NCBI RefSeq assembly: GCF_001856685.1
Contig: NZ_CP017812.1
Location: 806,001-870,000, forward strand
Reading direction: 5' to 3'
DNA length: 64,000 bases
From: Boudabousia tangfeifanii
GTDB taxonomy: Bacteria; Actinomycetota; Actinomycetes; Actinomycetales; Actinomycetaceae
The notes below the pieces were generated by a model. It searched no databases. It was not told where the DNA came from and saw only the letters and a program-made list of their open reading frames with translations. The translations under genes and the position numbers were made by a program. Of the stretch, positions 58,015-64,000 are shown one piece after another. Every line of letters begins with the position of its first letter. Position 1 is the first letter of the stretch.

Positions 58015-58659
58015 ATGGACATCAACTTGACTGCTCGAAACGCCGAAATCCACGACCGTTTCCGTGAATATGTAGAAGAAAAAGTCTCGAAGGTGAGCCA
58101 ATTCTACAAAGGTGCCACGTCAGCAAATGTGGAGCTAACTCATGAGCGGAATCCTCGCCAAGCTGAGCATTCGGAGCGAATCGAAATTACGGTATTTGGA
58201 AAAGGCCCAGTGATTCGTGCAGAAGCAGCTTCGGTGGATCGATACGCTGCGGTTGACTTGGCGGTAGGAAAACTATTTGAACGTTTGCGCCGAGCTCGTG
58301 ACCGTATGAAGGATCACCGTCGCCGATACCGTAATGTTGAACCTGAAGACTTAGGTGCAGTCGATATTACGATGCCTGAGGACGAACAGGAGACTACGGC
58401 TACCGAGCATGTAGATCCGGCTACGTTGAAGGTCGGCGAAGCCGTGGAAGAGCAGCTTGGTGACAGCCCAGTAGTTGTTCGTCAGAAGCTACACGAGGCA
58501 GATCGCTTAACTGTAGATCAGGCGCTCTATCAAATGGAGTTGGTTGGTCACCCATTCTTCCTCTTTATTGATGCTGATACTGGTCAGCCATGCGTGGTCT
58601 ACCACCGCCATGGATGGACATATGGTGTGCTACGACTAAATACAGTTGTTGCAGAGTGA
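58015..58659 (+). CDS. hpf: Long-form ribosome hibernation promoting factor
   Basis: The 214-residue protein has the S30AE domain in residues 1-100 (MDINLTARNAEIHDRFREYV, basic RLRRARDRMKDHRRRY), an acidic linker and the C-terminal dimerisation domain at about 155-214 (MELVGHPFFLFIDADTGQPCVVYHR-like). It binds 30S subunits and pairs 70S ribosomes into inactive 100S dimers in stationary phase or stress. AAGGAGGGG is six bases before the ATG, the strongest ribosome site in the window, and the gene has its own promoter and terminator. Confidence 0.95.
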   Translation: MDINLTARNAEIHDRFREYVEEKVSKVSQFYKGATSANVELTHERNPRQAEHSERIEITVFGKGPVIRAEAASVDRYAAVDLAVGKLFERLRRARDRMKDHRRRYRNVEPEDLGAVDITMPEDEQETTATEHVDPATLKVGEAVEEQLGDSPVVVRQKLHEADRLTVDQALYQMELVGHPFFLFIDADTGQPCVVYHRHGWTYGVLRLNTVVAE

Positions 58660-58673
58660 TCACACACAAGATT

Positions 58674-58709
58674 TAATGGGGCATTCACAGCGTGGTGAAT
58701 GCCCCATTA
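58674..58709. terminator. Terminator behind hpf
   Basis: A perfect 15-bp stem beginning TAATGGGGCATTCAC closes a six-base loop. Only a short TT follows, so it is of the hairpin-only type. Confidence 0.85.
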
Positions 58710-58841
58710 TTACGCCAAATCTACCTAATTACTTTGCTATCAGTGAAGCTGGGGAGTTTTGTGCTAGTTACGACTAAAATAGTCCAAGGAATCTGTGTAC
58801 CCACGCCGTGGGAAGACTGTTGTATTTGAAGGAGATCAACC

Positions 58842-61760
58842 TTGGGTCTAGGAACTAAGCTCTCGAATCTGGGCAATAAGATTTTGCGCATGGGGGAGGG
58901 CAAAACCCTCAAGCGATTAGAATCGATCGCCGATCAAGTCGATAGTCTTGAAGATGACTTTAAGCAGCTTTCAGATGAGGAACTCGCAGCGAAAACTGAC
59001 GAGTTTCGCCAGCGTTTGAAAGATGGCGAAACTCTAGACGACATTATGGTCGAAGCATTCGCTACCGTTCGTGAAGCCGCTTGGCGTACCTTGCGCATGA
59101 GACATTTCCGTGTCCAGATCATGGGTGGTGCGGCACTTCACCTAGGCAATATTGCCGAAATGAAGACTGGTGAAGGTAAAACGCTAGTTGCTACCTTGCC
59201 GGCATATCTTCGGGCAATAGATGGTAAGGGTGTTCACGTTGTTACTGTTAACGATTACTTGGCGTCATACCAATCAGAGTTGATGGGACGTGTCTTCCGA
59301 TTCCTGGGTCTAACTACTGGTTGCATCATGGCCGGTCAAACTCCAGCAGAACGCCGCGAACAATACAATGCGGACATTACCTACGGTACCAACAACGAAA
59401 TGGGCTTCGACTTCTTGCGTGACAATATGGCAACGCGAGTTGAAGATTTGGTTCAGCGGGGACACAACTTCGTGATCGTGGACGAAGTTGACTCTATTTT
59501 GATCGATGAAGCTCGTACTCCGCTTATCATTTCGGGACCTGCGGATGGCGGTAACGATGATTGGTATATTACCTTCGCGCAGCTGGTTGATGGTCTCGAA
59601 CCCGATGTTCATTACGAAGTAGACCATAAGAAACGTACTGTGGGTATTCTTGAGGCTGGGATCGACGAAGTTGAGAAGCAGCTAGGCTTTGATAACTTGT
59701 ACGATGCTGATTCTACGAAACTCATCGGTTTCCTTAATAATGCGATTAAAGCGAAGGAACTGTTCAAGATTGATAAGGATTACATCATCCATGATGGTGA
59801 GGTTCTGATCGTTGATGAGCACACTGGCCGTGTTTTGCCAGGTCGTCGTTACAACGAAGGCATGCATCAGGCTATTGAAGCTAAAGAAGGCGTAGAGATT
59901 AAAGCTGAGAATCAAACCTTGGCAACAATTACTCTCCAGAACTACTTCCGTTTGTACCCAGAAGGATCCCGTTCAGGTATGACTGGTACAGCTGAAACGG
60001 AAGCAGCAGAATTCGCTGAAACTTATAAGATCGGTGTAGTCCCGATTCCTACAAATAAGCCTATGATTCGTAAGGATCGTGACGATTTAGTTTATCCAAC
60101 TGCAGCTGGTAAGTATCGAGCAGTGGTAAAGGATATCGTTGAACGTCATGCTAAAGGCCAGCCGATTCTTGTAGGTACCACTTCCGTTGAGAACTCAGAG
60201 CATCTTTCGGCTTTATTGAAGAAAGCTAATATTCCGCACACTGTGCTAAATGCAAAGCAGCATGAGTCTGAGGCTGCGGTAGTTGCTCAAGCAGGTCGTA
60301 AGGGAGCTGTTACGGTTGCTACCAACATGGCTGGTCGTGGTACTGACATTATGCTTGGCGGTAACGCAGAGCATATTGCTATTGCGAATTTGCGTGCTCA
60401 GGGTTTAACAGCCAACGATAATCCAGAAGAGTATGAGGCTGCATGGCCTGAGGCACTTGCTGCTGCCGAGGCCGCTGTGAAAGCAGAGCATGATGAGGTA
60501 AAGGAACTCGGCGGTCTTTACGTTCTAGGCACTGAACGCCACGAGTCGCGTCGTATCGATAATCAGCTTCGTGGTCGTTCTGGTCGTCAAGGTGATCCAG
60601 GGGAATCTCGCTTCTATTTGTCGATGGAAGACGAACTAATGAACCTATTTGCTTCCGGACTTGCGAAAACGCTGATGCAGTCTGCTAGCTACCCAGAAGA
60701 TCAGCCACTTGAAATGTCGATGGTGTCGCGTTCTATCGCATCTGCTCAAGCACAGGTAGAAGGACGAAACCGTGAAATTCGCAAGAACGTTCTGAAGTAT
60801 GATGACGTAATGACTGAACAGCGTGAGCTTGTTTACGAACAGCGTTTGCGTGTACTTAAGGGCGAAGATCTGTCGGATCAGATCGATTACTTTATTGAAG
60901 ATTTCGCAAAGGGCATTGTCAATCAATACACTACTTCGGTGGATGGCCGCGATTGGAATATTCATGCTCTAACGAATGATTTGCAGCAGATGTATCCATT
61001 GAGTGAAGATTTGAAGGAGCTTCTAACCGCTGCTGATCAGGAGCATAATGTTCCTAAGGCTGATTTGGTTGAGGCTATTACTGAGGATCTTCGTGAAGAA
61101 TATATGAAGATTGAAGATCACTTCAACGAATCCGAACTTGCCGCGCAGGCGTATGGTCCAGAACCGATGACTGCACTTGAGCGCGACGTATTGCTACGAA
61201 ACGTAGATGAGCAGTGGCGAGCACACCTTTACGAAATGGACTATTTGAAGGAAGGCATTGGCCTTCGAGCTATGGCCCAGCGAGACCCCTTGGTCGAATA
61301 TTCAGACGAGGGAGGCCGCATGTTCAATTCAATGATGAAATCGATTCGTGAATTGACGGTCCAAAGCCTATTTAACTCGAGTAAAGAACTCACCGCTGCG
61401 GAAGAACGCATTAAGGCTGAGATGGAAGAAGCTCAGGCTCGCGCTGCAGCAGTTAGTGCAGAGGAGATGGCTGCGGCGACTGCTCGGGCTAATCGTCCAA
61501 TGACTAACCGTCGTCGTCCTATGATGAATGCGTCTCTCAATGCTCCCTCCAAGAACCGTTTTTCTAACCCATCAACTTTGCGTAAAGCACCTCAGCAAGC
61601 GCAAGAGCTTCAGATGAGTGGCCCTGCTGAGAATATGGACGGGATTATGGAAGCTGCTCGAGCTGAGGGAATCATTGACGGTTCTGAAGTTGGTCCAACA
61701 CAAACCGAGGGTGTCCCCATGAATCGAGCAGAGCGCCGAAAGCAGAATAAGCAGAAATAA
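58842..61760 (+). CDS. secA: Preprotein translocase ATPase SecA
   Basis: SecA is the motor that drives proteins through SecYEG. The 972-residue protein has Walker [10 protein letters not shown] at 107-115, the [13 protein letters not shown] box, the preprotein cross-linking region, [12 protein letters not shown] in the second motor half and the helical scaffold. The last 110 residues are disordered and end in [12 protein letters not shown] without the CXCX8CH zinc motif, as usual in actinobacteria. The start is TTG with AAGGAG about ten bases upstream. TAAAAT at 58775-58780 is a possible -10 box. Confidence 0.97.
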   Translation: MGLGTKLSNLGNKILRMGEGKTLKRLESIADQVDSLEDDFKQLSDEELAAKTDEFRQRLKDGETLDDIMVEAFATVREAAWRTLRMRHFRVQIMGGAALHLGNIAEMKTGEGKTLVATLPAYLRAIDGKGVHVVTVNDYLASYQSELMGRVFRFLGLTTGCIMAGQTPAERREQYNADITYGTNNEMGFDFLRDNMATRVEDLVQRGHNFVIVDEVDSILIDEARTPLIISGPADGGNDDWYITFAQLVDGLEPDVHYEVDHKKRTVGILEAGIDEVEKQLGFDNLYDADSTKLIGFLNNAIKAKELFKIDKDYIIHDGEVLIVDEHTGRVLPGRRYNEGMHQAIEAKEGVEIKAENQTLATITLQNYFRLYPEGSRSGMTGTAETEAAEFAETYKIGVVPIPTNKPMIRKDRDDLVYPTAAGKYRAVVKDIVERHAKGQPILVGTTSVENSEHLSALLKKANIPHTVLNAKQHESEAAVVAQAGRKGAVTVATNMAGRGTDIMLGGNAEHIAIANLRAQGLTANDNPEEYEAAWPEALAAAEAAVKAEHDEVKELGGLYVLGTERHESRRIDNQLRGRSGRQGDPGESRFYLSMEDELMNLFASGLAKTLMQSASYPEDQPLEMSMVSRSIASAQAQVEGRNREIRKNVLKYDDVMTEQRELVYEQRLRVLKGEDLSDQIDYFIEDFAKGIVNQYTTSVDGRDWNIHALTNDLQQMYPLSEDLKELLTAADQEHNVPKADLVEAITEDLREEYMKIEDHFNESELAAQAYGPEPMTALERDVLLRNVDEQWRAHLYEMDYLKEGIGLRAMAQRDPLVEYSDEGGRMFNSMMKSIRELTVQSLFNSSKELTAAEERIKAEMEEAQARAAAVSAEEMAAATARANRPMTNRRRPMMNASLNAPSKNRFSNPSTLRKAPQQAQELQMSGPAENMDGIMEAARAEGIIDGSEVGPTQTEGVPMNRAERRKQNKQK

Positions 61761-61778
61761 GCTCTGTAGTTTTCTTTC

Positions 61779-61815
61779 GTTAGCGGTGATCAGGATTAGC
61801 CTGGTCGCCGCTAAC
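61779..61815. terminator. Bidirectional terminator, secA and Rv3235-like gene
   Basis: GTTAGCGGTGATCAGG pairs with CCTGGTCGCCGCTAAC over 16 bp, including two G-U pairs on the plus strand. TATTTATA follows. It lies four bases from the convergent gene's stop. Confidence 0.75.
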
Positions 61816-61818
61816 TAT

Positions 61819-62355
61819 TTATACATTGAGAATATCGACTGAGGTCATGATCCATCGGCCCTTTTTAGCCTCAAGCCTGATCGCAAGTGTATGAATAGTT
61901 CCGTTGATTTTCACCCAAGCTGATGACTCTACGGAAAACGGTCCTGCCATAGCGGCATGAGAACCACCGACTTTTATCAAACTAATCTTCTTAGAGGGGT
62001 GTTTTTGTTGCCACTGAGCTTGTAGTTCTTTTAGCTTTCTTTGAGTTTGTAGGTCGGTCCAGCGATTTTGGGTGGATAAAATGCGATATCCCATAAGCAT
62101 TTCAAAGACGGCCCTCGTTGCGGTTCGAGTCCACTGAGCTGGGTTAGGCAGTGGTAATCCTTCGGCATCTAGATACTGGGGGTTAGGTGCTTTTACTTCG
62201 GATTGGGGACCGGCAAACCATAGACTACAAATTTCTTTGACTTTAGGCGCTTTGCAGGTTCGTTTAACCTGAGCACTCTGATTATTCTGTGGCTTAGTTG
62301 GCCTTGTGACGCCATTTGAGAAGTCAGTGGGTTTGCGAATTGTTAAGGTTGGCAT
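61819..62355 (-). CDS. Rv3235-family protein (DUF6459-like)
   Basis: The 178-residue protein has a basic, disordered first 65 residues and a compact C-terminal domain starting at WTRTATRAVFEMLMGYRILST and ending with a beta-hairpin region rich in aromatic and charged residues. Size, the ARAVFE-like helix and position next to secA and a LysM gene match the Rv3235 family of actinobacteria. No function is known. It is downstream of the LysM gene by nine bases and probably cotranscribed. Confidence 0.7.
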   Translation of the reverse strand: MPTLTIRKPTDFSNGVTRPTKPQNNQSAQVKRTCKAPKVKEICSLWFAGPQSEVKAPNPQYLDAEGLPLPNPAQWTRTATRAVFEMLMGYRILSTQNRWTDLQTQRKLKELQAQWQQKHPSKKISLIKVGGSHAAMAGPFSVESSAWVKINGTIHTLAIRLEAKKGRWIMTSVDILNV

Positions 62356-62364
62356 GTTACTCTC

Positions 62365-63762
62365 CTAGTGCTCGATATTGGGGATACGCAAGGTAATTTC
62401 GGTTGGCAGAAAATCTGGATTATTTCCAATAGTTGTTTCATTTAATTCATAAATTTTTCTGACTAACTTTGCGATATCTTGTTTTTGAGAATGCTCGGGT
62501 GGCAGATAATCCTTAGCGATCAACCATAGACTTTCTCCGCTGGTTACTTGATGGGTTAAATATTTACCTGGATTCTTAGCTTTTTGTTTGGTAGGTTCTT
62601 TGGGAAGGAGATTCGTGCCGAGTTTCGTTTCCAGCCAAGGTAAATCGCCTTGCCAAATATGTTCTACTAATTCTTGGTTTGATGAGGCGTGGCCACTTGT
62701 AGACAAGGGCGGATTAACTTTTTGATTAGCTTTTGGCACCCTTCTTTCCGATTCACTAGATTTTGATAATAAGTGCTTCTCATTATTAGAATCAGTTACA
62801 CCATTAGTGTTTTCGTGGGATGAACCTGGAAGAAAGTCTGGGATTTCTTTTGGTCTTGTGGAGTTATCTATCTTTTTATTCCCAGAGTTCATAGTTTTGG
62901 AAAGCGGTGTATAGCTATTAAGACCTTTCTTCTCTGTTGTTTTATCTAAGACGAGTAACGGTTGTTCTATGGTGATTTGTTTATCCACCAACTCGTTGGT
63001 GGGCTCAGGACTCAGCTTAGAAACAGGTAGTGCACTCTTAGGATTGCTAACTGCTTCCCTCTGATGATGGCGTGGAAGTGGAACCTCATCGGTAAACACT
63101 GACGTTTCTGGAGTATTTGAGTTCTTATTCAATAGTGAGTTTCCGGGGAGTAGATCTAACTGATTAGTCGTCTTTAAATCGGTTAGATTTTCTACTTGGT
63201 TTACTTCAGGAGAGCCAGGCTGGTCGTTTTGAGTGGCGAGGGGCAAGGCACCTGGTAAGAAATCTTCGATTGTCTCGGTAGCCGATGCTATTGGTGTAGG
63301 TGTTGCTGGGGTATTGACTTGATCGCTAGTAATCGGGCTGGCCAAGGCGGAATTCGTACTTAGGCTAACTACAAGAACTGACGAAAGTGCTGTATTTGAG
63401 GCAGCTTTTATCACTTTCGGGGCAAAAGTTTTTATTAAGGCGAATAAAGCCAAGCTGCCGGTTCGGTAGCTTACTAGGAGTAGGATTGCCCAAAATGCGT
63501 ACCAAGAAACAGTAATTACTGTGCCTGTTAGGATTGCGAACCATAATGTACTTGAAACAAAATTTGAGACATTGTTCAAGTAATAACTGTATTGAAGCTG
63601 ATGGACGGCAATGGGGTAAAGAGTGGTCAGTAACAAAGTATCTAAAGCTAATAACAGTAAAGTGTAGAACCTCCAGATAAGAAGGCTAGATTGTGAGCCT
63701 TCTATTGCTTTTCCCGATAACTTTGTGGATTTTGAAGGATTCAGATTTCGCAACTTTTCCAC
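62365..63762 (-). CDS. Membrane-anchored LysM protein with repeated DFLPG motifs
   Basis: This 465-residue protein has two clear membrane segments (about 28-53 and 72-98) and a third hydrophobic stretch at 120-141 that ends in SALASP, like a signal peptidase site. A disordered Ser/Thr/Asn/Pro-rich part follows to about 395. The C-terminal LysM domain (about 402-462, VTSGESLWLIAKDYL) binds N-acetylglucosamine in peptidoglycan. The motif DFLPG or a close variant occurs five times, at 167, 203, 309, 384 and 450. The role of these repeats is unknown. The gene pair LysM/Rv3235 is frequent in actinobacteria. Confidence 0.8.
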   Translation of the reverse strand: MEKLRNLNPSKSTKLSGKAIEGSQSSLLIWRFYTLLLLALDTLLLTTLYPIAVHQLQYSYYLNNVSNFVSSTLWFAILTGTVITVSWYAFWAILLLVSYRTGSLALFALIKTFAPKVIKAASNTALSSVLVVSLSTNSALASPITSDQVNTPATPTPIASATETIEDFLPGALPLATQNDQPGSPEVNQVENLTDLKTTNQLDLLPGNSLLNKNSNTPETSVFTDEVPLPRHHQREAVSNPKSALPVSKLSPEPTNELVDKQITIEQPLLVLDKTTEKKGLNSYTPLSKTMNSGNKKIDNSTRPKEIPDFLPGSSHENTNGVTDSNNEKHLLSKSSESERRVPKANQKVNPPLSTSGHASSNQELVEHIWQGDLPWLETKLGTNLLPKEPTKQKAKNPGKYLTHQVTSGESLWLIAKDYLPPEHSQKQDIAKLVRKIYELNETTIGNNPDFLPTEITLRIPNIEH

Positions 63763-63879
63763 CCCTTAGATGTCGTTAGGTGTTGTTTGGTTATGTTAGA
63801 AATCATTCTACGGCCTTAAGTTCTTGTCAATTTTTATTTGCGACTTGTGGATAATGACTGTAGGTGGCACGATTTATTT

Positions 63880-64000
63880 GTGAGTATTGAGCTTGTTATT
63901 GCCGATCTAGAGTCGAAGTTCTCAGCCTCATTACGTGCTGAGGCGGAATCGATGGTTGCCGAAATGGTGCCGGCTTATCAGTCTGGTATTACTCTTTTGG
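63880..64000 (+). CDS. Unidentified gene, N-terminal part only
   Basis: An open frame starts at GTG 63880 and runs past the end of the window. The first residues read MSIELVIADLESKF and then a helical, Glu/Ala-rich stretch. The gene is divergent from the LysM gene. I cannot assign a family from 40 codons. TTGTGG at 63846-63851 may be a -35 box, but no good -10 box follows, and no Shine-Dalgarno sequence is present. Confidence 0.5.
   Translation, partial: MSIELVIADLESKFSASLRAEAESMVAEMVPAYQSGITLL

Noticed and set aside
58800..58812. CCCAC-GCC-GTGGG hairpin before secA, considered as a regulatory leader element
   Set aside because: The stem has only five base pairs with a three-base loop, which is expected by chance.

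Overview
The window comes from an actinobacterium of moderate G+C, most like a member of the Actinomycetaceae and relatives. The signs are a WhiB regulator, the mtrA-mtrB-lpqB-comF-hpf-secA order, a FdxC-type seven-iron ferredoxin joined to dapC, several LCP ligases, GTG/TTG starts, and many genes whose -10 box lies only 6-7 bases from the start codon (leaderless transcripts). The assignment rests on gene content alone. I found no rRNA, tRNA, CRISPR array, insertion sequence or phage gene, and no gene-free stretch longer than 300 bases.

Region 1 (1-11.4 kb) is housekeeping: the end of typA, a VanW-domain wall protein, fdxA-dapC facing dapD across a shared hairpin, maf, a class III adenylate cyclase, an OmpR-type two-component pair, purK-purE and galE.

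Region 2 (11.5-39.0 kb) is a large cell-surface glycan locus. It has two LCP ligases, a dolichyl-phosphate-mannose-synthase-like transferase with a DUF2304 partner, and enzymes matching the four steps from UDP-GlcNAc to UDP-2,3-diacetamido-2,3-dideoxy-glucuronate (6-dehydrogenase at 25.9 kb; acetyltransferase, aminotransferase and 3-dehydrogenase at 15.5-18.2 kb). Between them is an AT-richer block with two glycosyltransferases, an asparagine-synthase-like enzyme lacking the glutaminase cysteine, a Wzx-type flippase and a polytopic protein. A second polytopic protein follows. Next comes a galactofuranan module: a GlfT1-like/Alg14-like fusion, an Alg13-like partner, Glf, GlfT2 and a Wzm/Wzt ABC exporter. 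A glycosyltransferase with a coiled-coil tail and a pyruvyltransferase close the locus. Together they suggest two wall glycans, one flippase-dependent and one ABC-exported, probably attached to peptidoglycan by the LCP enzymes.

Region 3 (39.3-64 kb) is a conserved actinobacterial envelope and regulation block: whiB, a 1073-residue membrane glycosyltransferase, DUF5719, a metallopeptidase-fold protein with a lost zinc motif, DUF3499, RDD and SpoIIM-like membrane proteins, a DUF58/MoxR/DUF4350/DUF4129/membrane-protein operon, mtrA-mtrB-lpqB, comF, hpf, secA, a Rv3235-like protein and a LysM protein. The window ends inside an unidentified rightward gene.

The most interesting items are the inferred amidated diacetamido-uronic acid pathway split by an AT-rich cassette, the GlfT1-Alg14 fusion, the two polytopic proteins as candidate GT-C enzymes, and the repeated leaderless promoter geometry.
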